Part shown: positions 9,521 to 18,905 of the stretch, piece after piece | How positions within the stretch are numbered: the stretch's first letter is position 1 | Layout: every line of letters begins with the position of its first letter | Origin: an uncultured Clostridia bacterium | GTDB lineage: Bacteria > Bacillota > Clostridia > Christensenellales > HGM11417 | Length of the DNA stretch: 64,000 nucleotides | Direction: 5' to 3' | NCBI GenBank assembly: GCA_944332455.1 | Contig: CALVJY010000011.1 | Coordinates: 1-64,000 of the forward strand | The notes under the pieces: model-generated | What the model was told of the DNA's origin: nothing | The model's input: only the letters and a program-made list of their open reading frames with translations | Database searches by the model: none | Program-made: the position numbers and the translations under genes

Positions 9521-10933
9521 TCAGACGATCTCGGCCTTGATCAGGTTGGTGTTGGCCCCCTGTCCCACCGGCACGCCGGCGGCGATGACGATGGTGTCCC
9601 CTTCCTTGACCAGCCCGCTCTTCAAGGCGCAGTCGCGGGCGGATTCCAGCATGTCGTCGGTGTTGGAGAAGGTCCCGATGCGCATGGGCTTGACCCCCCA
9701 GGACATGGACAGCTTGTGGTAGCCGTCCTCCGAGGTGGTCACCCCGATGATGGGCATGGACGAGCGGAACCGGGAGATCATCCGGGCCGAGATGCCCGAA
9801 TTGGTGAAGACCACGATGGCGGCCGCGTTCAGGTCGATGGCGGTGTTGACGGCGGAGTGGGAGACGGCGTCCTGGATGCTGCGGAACTCGAAGTTCATCT
9901 CCTTGAAGCGCTTGACGTAGTTGATGTTGGCCTCGGTGCACTCGGCGATCTTGCTCATGGTGCGCACCACGTTGACGGGGTCGCGGCCCACGGCGGTCTC
10001 CCCCGAGAGCATGATGCAGCTGGTGCCGTCATAGACGGCGTTGGCCACGTCCGAGATCTCCGCCCGGGTGGGACGGGGCTTTTCGATCATGGACTCCAGC
10101 ATCTCGGTGGCGGTGATCACCCGCTTGCCCATCATGGAGCAGCGCTTGATCAGCTTTTTCTGGATGGCGGGCAGCTGCTCAAAGGGCAGTTCCACCCCCA
10201 TGTCGCCCCGGGCGATCATGATGCCGTCCGACTCCTTCATGATGTCGTCGATGTTCTGCACGCCGGCCGAGTTTTCGATCTTGGCGATGATGTCGATGTT
10301 GCCGCTCTTCTTCCGGCGGAGGAAATTGCGGATCTCCCGCATGTCGAAGGCGTTGGAGACAAAGGAGGCGGCCACGAACTCCGCCCCCACCTCGGCGGCA
10401 AACACCAGGTCATCGGCGTCCTGCTCGGACAGGAAGGGCAGATTGAGGACCACATCGGGGAAGAACATGCTCTTGCGGTCGGACAGCACTCCGTCGTTCT
10501 GACACTCGGTGATGACGTCCGTCCCCTTGATGTCCTTGATGACGAATTTGATCAGCCCGTCGTTGAGTAGAATGACATTGCCCTTTTTCAGGTCCTTGTG
10601 CAGGGTCTCGTAGGTGACGGAGACCTTATGCTCGTCCCCCTCCACGTCCTCGGGGGTGAAGATGAAGGTCTGGCCCGCCTTTAACTGAACTTTGCCGTTT
10701 TTGAAGGTTTTGATACGCACTTCCGGCCCCTTGGTGTCGATCATGACGGGCAGGGCGATGTCCAGCTCCTTGCGGATCCGCTTGATGAGGTCGATCTTTT
10801 GGCGGTGTTCCTCCTTGGTCCCGTGGCTCATGTTGATGCGGGCCACGTTCATGCCCTCCTTGGCCATGGCCAGCAGCACCTCGTAGGTGGAGGACGCCGG
10901 CCCCAACGTGCAGATGATCTTGGTCTTTCTCAT
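9521..10933 (-). CDS. pyk: Pyruvate kinase
   Basis: Last step of glycolysis: phosphoenolpyruvate plus ADP to pyruvate plus ATP. 470 residues, a standard length without the extra C-terminal PEP-utilizer domain carried by some Bacillus enzymes. TKIICTLGPAS at the N-terminus, the IDTKGPEVR segment, the catalytic-lysine region IIAKIENSAGV and the MIARGDMGVE motif are all present. GGAAG precedes the ATG. It follows helD by 60 bp and may be co-transcribed with it. Confidence 0.96.
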   Translation of the reverse strand: MRKTKIICTLGPASSTYEVLLAMAKEGMNVARINMSHGTKEEHRQKIDLIKRIRKELDIALPVMIDTKGPEVRIKTFKNGKVQLKAGQTFIFTPEDVEGDEHKVSVTYETLHKDLKKGNVILLNDGLIKFVIKDIKGTDVITECQNDGVLSDRKSMFFPDVVLNLPFLSEQDADDLVFAAEVGAEFVAASFVSNAFDMREIRNFLRRKKSGNIDIIAKIENSAGVQNIDDIMKESDGIMIARGDMGVELPFEQLPAIQKKLIKRCSMMGKRVITATEMLESMIEKPRPTRAEISDVANAVYDGTSCIMLSGETAVGRDPVNVVRTMSKIAECTEANINYVKRFKEMNFEFRSIQDAVSHSAVNTAIDLNAAAIVVFTNSGISARMISRFRSSMPIIGVTTSEDGYHKLSMSWGVKPMRIGTFSNTDDMLESARDCALKSGLVKEGDTIVIAAGVPVGQGANTNLIKAEIV

Positions 10934-10993
10934 AACGTTTGCTTCCTTGTCCTTTTGTATTTCTCTTTCCCCTTTTCTTTTATTGAATTTTGA

Positions 10994-13900
10994 TTACCGG
11001 TCCCGGTTCCGTTCCGGCGGCGCTCCGACGACGATCAATCGATCCAGCGCCCGGGTGCAGGCAATGTAGAATTCCCGCTCGGTCAGGCCCTCCGAAAAGA
11101 CCGCCACCGCCGTAAATTCCAGCCCCTTGCATTCCTCCACGTCCATCAGGTTGATCTTTTTGTAGTTGATGGGATTCTGCGGCCCCAGCAGGTTGATCCG
11201 CCGGGCGGGCAGGATGGCCTCCAGCTGCCGCCGGACTTTGCCGGGGTCGGCGGCCACCACGGCCTTGGTCCCCCGCTCGGTCAGAAGCTGGCGCAGGGCC
11301 GCCTCGCCCTCGGAGAACTCCTGCACGTCGGCCCCTTCCACCCCGATGGGGATCATGTTCAGGCCGCAGACGCGGTTGCAGTACTCCACGATCTCGTTGG
11401 TGTTGCGATAGTTCTGCCGGAGGTCAAAGCGCACAAAATCCCGGAAAAAACCGGCCTCCGACGATTCCAGCCCCTTGAAGGGAGAGATGTTCTGGTTGAT
11501 GTCCCCGAAGCAGTTGATCCGGCAGCCGGGGTTGAGGGCGCGGAGCAGCTCGAATTCCATGACCGAGAGATCCTGGGCCTCGTCGATGAACAGGTAGTCA
11601 AACTGTTTTTTGGGCCTGAACCCGTAAAAGTGCAGGGCCCACAGCAGCAGAGGCAGTTCCTTGACGCTGACGCGCTCGGCGGGAGGCTCCCCGTACTCCG
11701 TCCGCTTTCGGGCAAACAGGCCGCAGAGCAGAAAGGCCGTCAGAGACCACAGATCCTCCTCGGCCTCCTTCGGCTCCCCCTCCAGCACCCGGGCCAGGGC
11801 CTGATCCCGGCGGCGGTAGGCCTCCAGATAGGCCTCCACCCACTCTTTCAGCTCCCTCTTCTGCTCGGAGAGGGCCTCCTGCCGGGAAAAGCGGGGCAAA
11901 AAGTCCCACAGCTTGCCGCCCAGGGCGGCGATCTCGGGCTCGGGTGCCCGGTCCAGGCAGAAATCCCGGATCTTTTTGAGGACGGCGGCCAGGCGCTCGG
12001 GCTCTCCGAAGGCCCGTCGGGCCTCCCCGGTCAGCTTTTCGGCCTCGGTGGCCCCGGCCTCCCAATCGGCCAGCGATCGCGAGACGGCGGCGATCTTCTG
12101 TTCGTCCTCGGCCTCGGAACGGGTCAGCACCCCGATCTCCACGTCCCCTTCGGGCAGGGTCTCCCGGCGGGTCCGGCACTTTTCGATGTGCTGGCGGAGG
12201 GTGTAAATTTGCAGATTTTCCCGCATGATCCCCTGTTTCCAGCGCCGGGTCAGCTCGTTCAGGGCCTCGAAAAAGGCCGAGGCCTCGCTCTCGGAGAGGG
12301 TCTCCGAGGGAAACAGCGGATAGGAAAAGAGTTTTTCCTCGTAGTTGAAGTCCCGGCGGACGATCAGCCGGCACTGCCGGAAAAAGCGGCGCAGCATGGC
12401 CGTCCGTTCGACCGGGGCGCGCTCGTCCTCCCCGAAGGCAAAGCCCTCCAGATCCTCGAAGACCTGGCGGGAGTAGGTGGCCTGATCCCGCATCTTGCCG
12501 ATCAGGTCCAGAAAGCGGACCACCGGTTTGGCGTAGCTCTGGCGGACGGGCGTCTCCTCCAGCCGGGCGGAGATCTGCGCGAACAGCTCCCCCATCCGCC
12601 GGTTCTGGGCGGCGGCCTCCCGGATGGCCTCCAGCCGGGGGCCGACAAAGGCCGCCTTCAGTTCCGCGGCGAAGCGGTCGCACTCGGCCCGGGCGTCGCG
12701 CACGGCCTCCTCCGAGTACAGGTATTGCAGATAGGGAATGCTTTTGAGCTTGTTCAGCTCGATCTTGTCCCGCAAAAATCCGGCCGAGGTCACCGTCCGC
12801 AGGTAGTAGCCCGACACCTTTTTGCGCTCGATGCGCTGGAGCTGCAGGCTTTCGGCCATGTCCCGGATGAAGACGTTGAAGGAGTCCGACGGGGCCAGGA
12901 TCAGGTAGTTTTCGGGGGCGATCTCCCGGAAGTTGTAGACCAGGTAGGAGATCCGGTGGAGCATGATCATGGTCTTGCCCGACCCCGCGCAGCCCTGCAC
13001 CATCAGGTCGCGGGTGCGGTCGGAGCGGATGATGCGGTACTGCTCCTCCTGGATGGTCTCCACGATGTCCGAAAAGCCGGTCAGGGTCTTGCGCTCTTTC
13101 AGAATATCCTGCAAAAAGGGGTCTGCCAGGGCGGAAATGCCGTACTCGGCGGCCTCCTCCCCCAGCACTTTGGTCAGGTCCAGGTATTCGTTCCGCAGGG
13201 CGGTCATCTCCAGGTTTTTGATGCGGAAGGCCCGCCGCAGGATGAGATCGTACAGGTAGCCGTTGACCGAAAAGGTGTTCTCGCTCTTGATGTAGTAGCG
13301 CTCGGCCACCGGGCTCCGCCAGCTGATCACGTCCAGATCGGCGCTCTCCCGCTTGCCGATGTACACCCGCTCCAGCTTCCCCTCCTCGTTGAGGTAGTCC
13401 ATCCGGGCAAAGTAGGGATGGTCGGCAAGTTCTGCCAATTCCCCCGCCCGGCGGGTCAGGTTGCGGCGGATCTCGGCGTACAGTTCGGCGTTGCCGGCGT
13501 TGTCCGAGCTGCGCTGAAGCTTGCCGAGCTGCCGGTCCACCTCCTTCTCCTCCCGCTCCGCGCGGGAGACGGCCGCGGCGATCAGCCGCTCCACGGCGGC
13601 CAGGCGCTCCCGCTCGGCCTTCAGCTGCCCCCTGTCGTCCAGGTAGGCCAGCAGATCTTTTTTCTCCATGGAAGGGGGCCGGCGGATGAGTTCGGCCGCG
13701 GCGGCGTCCTCCTCTTCCCCCTCCTCGGCCGCGGGCAGCACCGAAGTCTCCGCCTTGGCCCGGCGAAGCAGTTCCCGCTCCTTTTTGCGGGCCGTCCAGG
13801 CCGCCCGGAAGCGGGGATCCTTTTTCAGAAAGGGATAGTATTCGGCGTGCAGCGCCAGATCCTCGGGCGGACGGCCGGCGTCTTCCTCCGAAAAGAAGAG

Positions 13901-14044
13901 GATCCGGCCCACGTCGGCGTAGCTCTGAGGATAGAGCTTGCCGGCATGGCGGACCTGGAAGACCTTTTTCTTTTCGTCCTCCGAGACCACCGTGACCGGC
14001 CCGCGCCTCACGCAGTATAGCGTTTTGTCTTTGAGAAGAGGCAA
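10994..14044 (-). CDS. helD: HelD-like UvrD-family helicase/RNA polymerase recycling factor
   Basis: 1016 residues. Superfamily 1 motor: Walker A GCAGSGKT near residue 360, preceded by an N-terminal coiled-coil arm (about 65-250). The Walker B/motif II region is FIDEAQDLS and the QNYRNT helicase motif follows. In Firmicutes, proteins with this arrangement pull RNA polymerase off DNA and nucleic acids. I chose the TTG at 14044-14042 because GGAGG lies 7 nt upstream; a GTG 15 codons earlier sits about where transcription would start and has no ribosome binding site. A plain UvrD/Rep-type helicase is the alternative reading. Confidence 0.85.
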   Translation of the reverse strand: MPLLKDKTLYCVRRGPVTVVSEDEKKKVFQVRHAGKLYPQSYADVGRILFFSEEDAGRPPEDLALHAEYYPFLKKDPRFRAAWTARKKERELLRRAKAETSVLPAAEEGEEEDAAAAELIRRPPSMEKKDLLAYLDDRGQLKAERERLAAVERLIAAAVSRAEREEKEVDRQLGKLQRSSDNAGNAELYAEIRRNLTRRAGELAELADHPYFARMDYLNEEGKLERVYIGKRESADLDVISWRSPVAERYYIKSENTFSVNGYLYDLILRRAFRIKNLEMTALRNEYLDLTKVLGEEAAEYGISALADPFLQDILKERKTLTGFSDIVETIQEEQYRIIRSDRTRDLMVQGCAGSGKTMIMLHRISYLVYNFREIAPENYLILAPSDSFNVFIRDMAESLQLQRIERKKVSGYYLRTVTSAGFLRDKIELNKLKSIPYLQYLYSEEAVRDARAECDRFAAELKAAFVGPRLEAIREAAAQNRRMGELFAQISARLEETPVRQSYAKPVVRFLDLIGKMRDQATYSRQVFEDLEGFAFGEDERAPVERTAMLRRFFRQCRLIVRRDFNYEEKLFSYPLFPSETLSESEASAFFEALNELTRRWKQGIMRENLQIYTLRQHIEKCRTRRETLPEGDVEIGVLTRSEAEDEQKIAAVSRSLADWEAGATEAEKLTGEARRAFGEPERLAAVLKKIRDFCLDRAPEPEIAALGGKLWDFLPRFSRQEALSEQKRELKEWVEAYLEAYRRRDQALARVLEGEPKEAEEDLWSLTAFLLCGLFARKRTEYGEPPAERVSVKELPLLLWALHFYGFRPKKQFDYLFIDEAQDLSVMEFELLRALNPGCRINCFGDINQNISPFKGLESSEAGFFRDFVRFDLRQNYRNTNEIVEYCNRVCGLNMIPIGVEGADVQEFSEGEAALRQLLTERGTKAVVAADPGKVRRQLEAILPARRINLLGPQNPINYKKINLMDVEECKGLEFTAVAVFSEGLTEREFYIACTRALDRLIVVGAPPERNRDR

Positions 14045-14098
14045 AGCGTTCCCTCCCGCGTGCCTTCCCGCCGTGCGGGATCCGGACACGCTCCTTTT

Positions 14099-14126
14099 AT
14101 TATATCATATCCCGGCCGATTGTCAA
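14099..14126 (-). promoter_or_regulatory. helD promoter
   Basis: Minus strand: TTGACA (14126-14121), 16-nt spacer, TATAAT (14104-14099). Both hexamers are consensus. Transcription would begin near 14092, which supports the TTG start of helD. Confidence 0.85.
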
Positions 14127-14154
14127 ACCTTTTTTCAGGTGCCTGAGGCACATC

Positions 14155-14296
14155 CTGTACGCCCACTCTGACTAAGCGGGCATATTGATTTTTGTTCCTG
14201 CGATGTGTTTTGGTCCTTGTACATCGCTTTTCGGGTGCCATCGGCACCTTTCTGTACGCCCACTCTGACTAAGTGGGCATATTGATTTTTGTTCCT
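14155..14296 (+). repeat. Two 45-bp direct repeats with hairpins
   Basis: Copies 14155-14199 and 14252-14296 start CTGTACGCCCACTCTGACTA and end TTTTTGTTCCT, differing at one position. Each is preceded by a small GGTGCC...GGCAC hairpin, giving a 97-bp module. Confidence 0.85.
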
Positions 14297-14376
14297 AGGC
14301 AGCAGCGCCGCCGGGCTATACGCCCACTCGTTATGGAGTGGGGAAAATGATTTATTTATCCTGCGAGAAATTTATG

Positions 14377-14709
14377 TCGATATGCGAGGCTGTGCCTCGC
14401 TCGATATATGGCCTGACGGCCATTCGATATGCGGCCCTATCGTGCCGCTCGATATGTGCCACTTTGTGGCACGTTGTGGACAGAAATACATTGAAAGCAG
14501 TACGGTTATAAATCTATGGCTTTTGATTTGTTTTATCCAATACGAATGGCCGGGTTTGGGGATTCTGCCTGTTGATTCGCAGTAAATTCAGCGGGAGAAA
14601 ACCCTTTTGTGCAAACCTACCGGCCATTCATATCGATTGCCCGCAAAGCGGGCAAATATCGAGTTCCCGAAGGGAACATATCGAGTTTCCCGCCAGGGAA
14701 ACATATCGA
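14377..14709. other. Heptamer/hairpin ladder (candidate structured element)
   Basis: Left arm: TCGATAT at 14377, 14401, 14424 and 14449, each followed by a different hairpin (GCGAGGC-TGT-GCCTCGC; ATGGCC-TGAC-GGCCAT; GCGGC...GCCGC; GTGCCAC-TTT-GTGGCAC). Right arm: the reverse complement ATATCGA at 14630, 14656, 14678 and 14703, separated by GCCCGC-AAA-GCGGGC, GTTCCC-GAA-GGGAAC and GTTTCCC-GCCA-GGGAAAC. Period 22-26 nt in both arms. The four heptamer pairs nest correctly, so the whole can fold as a ladder of four-way junctions around a core closed by GAATGGCCGG (14543 region) and CCGGCCATTC (ending 14629). Confidence 0.75.
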
Positions 14710-14810
14710 CAAAAAGGCGGAGCGAGAATGGGAATCCTTTTACCCTTCATTTATGACGGGTGTACAGGATGTGCCTTCAGGCACCCCGGCGGCGCTGCCG
14801 CCTTGTCCCC

Positions 14811-15075
14811 TCAAGTCCGGCCAAAATTCGCCATAGGCGAATTTTGCGTCTGGCCGGAAAAAAGTTTTCGCAAAACGGCGGACCTGTGCCGCCGTTTTGC
14901 ACGATCGAAAATTTGCGGTGAGCAAATTTTCGGCGGAAAAGAGTGAATCAAAAACGCGTAGCGATTTTGAGAGAGAAAAACCGCTGCCGAGCTTTCCAAA
15001 AAGGAAAGCGAACAGTGGTTTGTCTTTCAAGTCCGACCGATTTTTGCGAAGCAAAAATCGCGCTTGGTCGGAAAG
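14811..15075. repeat. Array of six palindromes downstream of tmcAL
   Basis: Hairpins at 14811-14858, 14870-14900, 14906-14932, 14948-14970, 14992-15008 and 15027-15072. Stems are 6-12 bp with 3-7 nt loops. The first and last share the start TCAAGTCCG and the same two-tier architecture with different, compensating bases. The segment lies between the tmcAL stop and the 649-bp element. No gene. Confidence 0.75.
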
Positions 15076-15085
15076 CGAAGCGACT

Positions 15086-16207
15086 TTAACCGGAAACGAT
15101 CGGCGGACTGATCATGTCCCGCGGCGCAGGCCCCCGTCCGGGAAAGAGCAGGCCGTAGATCGCCGCCGCCCGCTCGTCCGCCCGCAGCGCAGGGTTTGAA
15201 CAGGCCCGCCCGTCCGCGGCGTTGATCAAGAGGCCCGGCACGGTCAGAAGGTCCTTGCGCGATCCCGAGACGGCCAGCACCTTGAGCAGGGGCGGCAGGG
15301 CCTTTGCGGCTTCGACCTCCTCCCTGCGGATGTCCAGCAGGGCGCACATGGCCGCCCGCCGGATGCGGGAAAGGGGGTAGCGCTTGGTCTTGACCCGCCG
15401 GTAAAAGTCGTTCAGGTCCCCGGCCTCGGCCGCCGCCCGGATAAAGCGGCGGTGCAGGCCCTCCCCCATGTTGTGGACGGCGGCCAGCTCCTCCTCCGGC
15501 CGGGTGCGGAAGACGTAGCGCAGCAGGGCGAACAGGATGGCCTCGGACCAGGGCGGGGCCGCCTTCAGATCGGCCATCACCCGAGGGGGGACAAGGGAGG
15601 CTGCCCGTGCAATCTCCCCCGCCCGGTGGGCCAGCCGCACCGAGGAGGAAGACCTGCTCTCCGGGGTTTGTCCGTCGTGCGCCCCCTCCCGGCGGAGGGT
15701 GAAGATCTCCATGTCCGCCCCCAGGCGGGAGACCGCCCGAAGGTATTCCACCCCCAGCAGGTTGTTGGGGCTTTGAAGCACCTCGTCCTCCCCCCGGGCC
15801 CTGGGGTAGGAAATCCCCTCGGCCAGGGCCGATCTCAGCTTTTCGGCGGTCTCGGGTCGGTCCAGCCGTTCGGCCGCCGCCCGCAGCGCGGCCAGATCCC
15901 CGCACTCCGAGCCGAAGGCCAGCCCGTCCGCTCCGAAGGCCCGCAGCACGGACACGCCGCACTCGCAGAAGCCCTCGGCCGAGGAGAGCGCAAACGGCGA
16001 GGGCAGTTCCAGCACCAGATCGGCGCCCGCCCCGACGGCCCAGCCCGCCCGGGTAAACTTGTCCAGGACGGCGGGCTCTCCCCGCTGGGTGAAGTTCCCG
16101 CTCATGCACAGCACCACGGTCCCGGCCCGCTCCCGGGCCGCCCGCAGCAGGCGGAGGTGCCCCTCGTGCAGGGGGTTGAATTCGCAAACGATTCCGCAAA
16201 TTTTCAT
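15086..16207 (-). CDS. tmcAL: tRNA(Met) cytidine acetate ligase TmcAL
   Basis: Makes N4-acetylcytidine at the wobble position of elongator tRNA-Met from acetate and ATP, via an acetyl-adenylate. 373 residues. The N-terminus has the nucleotidyltransferase signature CEFNPLHEGHLRLL (residues 8-21), and MSGNFTQRGEPA and the ELPSPFALSSAEGF segment are typical of this (formerly YlbM) family. It is divergent from pta-ackA, whose products balance the acetate pool it draws on; that link is an inference. Its own promoter was not identified. Confidence 0.93.
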   Translation of the reverse strand: MKICGIVCEFNPLHEGHLRLLRAARERAGTVVLCMSGNFTQRGEPAVLDKFTRAGWAVGAGADLVLELPSPFALSSAEGFCECGVSVLRAFGADGLAFGSECGDLAALRAAAERLDRPETAEKLRSALAEGISYPRARGEDEVLQSPNNLLGVEYLRAVSRLGADMEIFTLRREGAHDGQTPESRSSSSVRLAHRAGEIARAASLVPPRVMADLKAAPPWSEAILFALLRYVFRTRPEEELAAVHNMGEGLHRRFIRAAAEAGDLNDFYRRVKTKRYPLSRIRRAAMCALLDIRREEVEAAKALPPLLKVLAVSGSRKDLLTVPGLLINAADGRACSNPALRADERAAAIYGLLFPGRGPAPRDMISPPIVSG

Positions 16208-16227
16208 GCTGACCCCGATCAGAAGAT

Positions 16228-16256
16228 TTTACAATTTTTTTCTTTTCGTGTATAAT
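16228..16256 (+). promoter_or_regulatory. pta promoter
   Basis: TTTACA (16228-16233), 17-nt spacer, TATAAT (16251-16256). Leaves an untranslated leader of about 210 nt, GC-rich, in which no known riboswitch was recognised. Confidence 0.75.
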
Positions 16257-16473
16257 AGATAAGTGCGGGCCGCGCCGGCCCCCTTTTGCCGGCCGGCAGC
16301 CTTCGGCGCCCGCGCCGAAGACCCGTCTTTGCCAAAGCCCTTCCGCCCCGCAGGGGAAGGAAGGCCGCGGACAGCGCCGAAAAGACGGTCCGCGAGGGCG
16401 TCTTTTCCCATTATACCCCAACCGGGGCCCGAATGCCAAGCAAAATCATTCCCGTCGAAAGGAGTAATTTTTT

Positions 16474-17484
16474 ATGTCGAAACTCATGGATTCCATCAAG
16501 GAGAAGGCCGCCAAGGCCTACCGTCACATCGTCCTGCCCGAGGGGACCGAGCCCCGCACCGTGGCCGCCGCCGAAAAGATCCACAAGGCCAAAATCGCCC
16601 GGATCACCCTGATCGGCGATCCCGAAAAGGTCCGGGCCGCCTGCCCCGAAGCCGATCTGACCGGCATCGAGATCATCGATCCCGCGACCTCGGACAAGAC
16701 CGCGGCCTATGCCGCCCTGCTGTACGAGCTGCGCAAGAACAAGGGCATGACCGAGGAGGCCGCCAAGGCCCAGGCCCTCGATCCCCTTTACTTCGGCGCC
16801 CTGATGCTGAAAAGCGGGGACGCCGACGGCATGGTGGCCGGCGCGGTGAACACCACCGGAGCCGTCCTCCGCCCCGCCCTGCAGATCATCAAGACCGCCC
16901 CCGGCATCAAGTCGGCCTCCAGCTGCTTTGTGATGGTGCTGGACGAGAACACCCCCGCCGCCAAGCTGTACGGCCACAACGGCACCCTGGTGTTCGGCGA
17001 CTGCGCGGTCATTCCCAACCCCACCTCCGAACAGCTGTGCGACATCGCCCTGGCCTCGGCCAAGACCGCCAAGGCCCTGGTCGGCATGGAGCCCAAGGTG
17101 GCCATGCTGTCCTTCTCCACCAACGGCAGCGCCAAGGATCCCCTGGTGGACAAGGTGGCCGAAGCCGTGAAGATGCTCAAAGAACAGCATCCCGAACTGG
17201 CCGTGGACGGCGAGATGCAGGCCGACGCCGCCCTGGTCCCCAAGGTGGGCGCCCAGAAGTTCCCGGGCAGCCCCATCGCCGGACAGGCCAACGTGCTGAT
17301 CTTCCCCGACCTGCAGGCCGGAAACATCGGCTACAAGCTGGTCCAGCGTCTGGCCGGCGCCGAGGCCGTGGGCCCCATCATCCAGGGCCTGGCCAAGCCG
17401 GTCAACGACCTCTCCCGCGGGTGCTCGGTGGACGACATCGTCTCGGTGGTGGCCATCGCCGCCGTCAACAGCATCGGCGCCTGA
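16474..17484 (+). CDS. pta: Phosphate acetyltransferase
   Basis: Converts acetyl-CoA and phosphate to acetyl-phosphate and CoA. 336 residues, the short form containing only the PTA_PTB catalytic domain, as usual in Clostridia. LPEGTEPR at the N-terminus, the [20 protein letters not shown] segment and the [12 protein letters not shown] motif (here TNGSAKDP) are typical. AAAGGAG precedes the ATG. Acetate kinase follows 171 bp downstream, so the pair forms the ATP-yielding acetate branch. An 833-codon antisense frame across pta-ackA is a composition artefact. Confidence 0.97.
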   Translation: MSKLMDSIKEKAAKAYRHIVLPEGTEPRTVAAAEKIHKAKIARITLIGDPEKVRAACPEADLTGIEIIDPATSDKTAAYAALLYELRKNKGMTEEAAKAQALDPLYFGALMLKSGDADGMVAGAVNTTGAVLRPALQIIKTAPGIKSASSCFVMVLDENTPAAKLYGHNGTLVFGDCAVIPNPTSEQLCDIALASAKTAKALVGMEPKVAMLSFSTNGSAKDPLVDKVAEAVKMLKEQHPELAVDGEMQADAALVPKVGAQKFPGSPIAGQANVLIFPDLQAGNIGYKLVQRLAGAEAVGPIIQGLAKPVNDLSRGCSVDDIVSVVAIAAVNSIGA

Positions 17485-17655
17485 GGCCCCGCCTTGAAGG
17501 CCGACTGAGGGCCGCGCGCAGACTTCAGCCTGTGCCGCCTTCGGCTTCCCCCGCCGGCGGCGCAGTCCTCCCCCGTTTGAGAGGCCGAGAAGTTTTGCAA
17601 GGGACAGAAAAACAACGGAAAAAATAAATTTTTTTGGAGATAGCGAGGAACAAAG

Positions 17656-18864
17656 ATGAAAATTCTGGTAATCAACGCGGGCAGCTCTTCCATCAAATAC
17701 CAGCTGTTCGACATGGACAACGAACACGTGCTGGCCAAGGGCGCCTGCGAGCGCATCGGCACCGACGGCGCCTTCATCGACCACAAGAAGACCGACGGCC
17801 CCTCCTTCAAGCGCAACGAACGGATGGACGATCACAAGATGGCCATGAAGCACGTGCTGGAGGCCCTGACCGATCCCGAGTACGGCGTCATCAAGGACAT
17901 GAGCGAGATCGGCGCGGTCGGCCACCGGGTGGTGCACTCCGGTCTGGACTTCACCTGCTCGGTGCCGGTCACCCGCGAGGTGCTGGAGACCTGCAAGAAG
18001 AACTACGACCTGGCCCCCCTGCACGTGCCCGCCAACGTCTCGGGCGCCGAGGCCTGCCTGGAGGTCATGCCCAACACCCCCATGACCCTGGTGTTCGACA
18101 CCGCCTTCCACACCACCATGCCCCCCAAGGCCTACATGTACGGCCTGCCGTATGAGGCCTACACCGACTGGAAGATCCGCAAGTACGGCTTCCACGGCAC
18201 CTCGCATAAATACGTCTCGCAGGAGGCCGCCAAGTTCCTGGGCAGGGACATCAAGGATCTGAAGATTGTCACCTGCCACCTGGGCAACGGCTCCTCGCTG
18301 TGCGCGGTCAACGGCGGCAAGTGCGTGGACACCTCCATGGGCTTTACCCCCCTGGCCGGCGTGTGCATGGGCACCCGCTGCGGCGACATCGACCCCTCCT
18401 TGGTGGAGTACATCTCCAACAAGAGCGGCATGACCGTGCATGAGACGGTGGAATACCTGAACAAAAAGTCGGGCGTGCTGGGGCTTTCGGGCTTCTCCTC
18501 CGACTTCCGGGATCTGGCCGAGTCCGACCGCAAGGACGAGCCCCGGGCCAAACTGGCCGTGGAAGTGTTCTCCTACCAGGTCAAAAAGTTCATCGGCTCC
18601 TATGTGGCGGCCATGAACGGCCTCGACTGCCTGGTCTTTACCGCCGGCGTGGGCGAACACACCGCCAAGGTGCGGGAGCTGGTCTGCGAGGACATGACCT
18701 ATTTCGGCATCGAGTTGGACGACGCCCTGAACAACAACGGCATCCGCGGCCAGCAGCGCTGCATCTCCAAGAAGGGTTCCAAAGTGCCGGTGCTGATCAT
18801 CCCCACCAACGAGGAGCTGGTCATCGCCCGGGAGACTCTGGAGCTGGTCACCGCCAAAAAATAG
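17656..18864 (+). CDS. ackA: Acetate kinase
   Basis: Acetyl-phosphate plus ADP to acetate plus ATP. 402 residues, full length. The N-terminal phosphate-binding signature VINAGSSSIKYQL, the HRVVHSG and DTAFHTTMP segments, HLGNGSS and FTAGVGEH of the ASKHA fold are all present. It follows pta in the same orientation. Confidence 0.97.
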   Translation: MKILVINAGSSSIKYQLFDMDNEHVLAKGACERIGTDGAFIDHKKTDGPSFKRNERMDDHKMAMKHVLEALTDPEYGVIKDMSEIGAVGHRVVHSGLDFTCSVPVTREVLETCKKNYDLAPLHVPANVSGAEACLEVMPNTPMTLVFDTAFHTTMPPKAYMYGLPYEAYTDWKIRKYGFHGTSHKYVSQEAAKFLGRDIKDLKIVTCHLGNGSSLCAVNGGKCVDTSMGFTPLAGVCMGTRCGDIDPSLVEYISNKSGMTVHETVEYLNKKSGVLGLSGFSSDFRDLAESDRKDEPRAKLAVEVFSYQVKKFIGSYVAAMNGLDCLVFTAGVGEHTAKVRELVCEDMTYFGIELDDALNNNGIRGQQRCISKKGSKVPVLIIPTNEELVIARETLELVTAKK

Positions 18865-18905
18865 GGCTGTTTTCGGACTGAGGGCCGAAAATCCGCTCAA
18901 ACTGA

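Larger units (their letters stand above)
14137..14785. repeat. 649-bp palindromic element with inverted ends
   Basis: The left end (14137-14160) and right end (14762-14785) are inverted copies of each other with one inserted base: AGGTGCCTGAGGCACATC plus CTGTAC on the left, and GTACAGGATGTGCC then TTCAGGCACC on the right. Between them are two direct 45-bp copies (14155-14199, 14252-14296), each centred on a GCCCACT...AGTGGGC-type hairpin, a related third hairpin (14323-14342), and the heptamer/hairpin ladder described separately. No reading frame here has a ribosome binding site or coding character. It could be a non-autonomous mobile element (MITE) or a large structured RNA. Confidence 0.6.

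Noticed and set aside
14289..14946. Plus-strand ORFs of 98 and 124 codons in the palindromic region
   Set aside because: They run through perfect hairpins and heptamer repeats; the amino-acid sequence is explained by the DNA structure and there is no ribosome binding site.
14137..15075. CRISPR array
   Set aside because: The repeats are 7-bp heptamers or palindromes with different hairpins and inverted symmetry, not identical 25-40 bp repeats with unique spacers; no cas genes.
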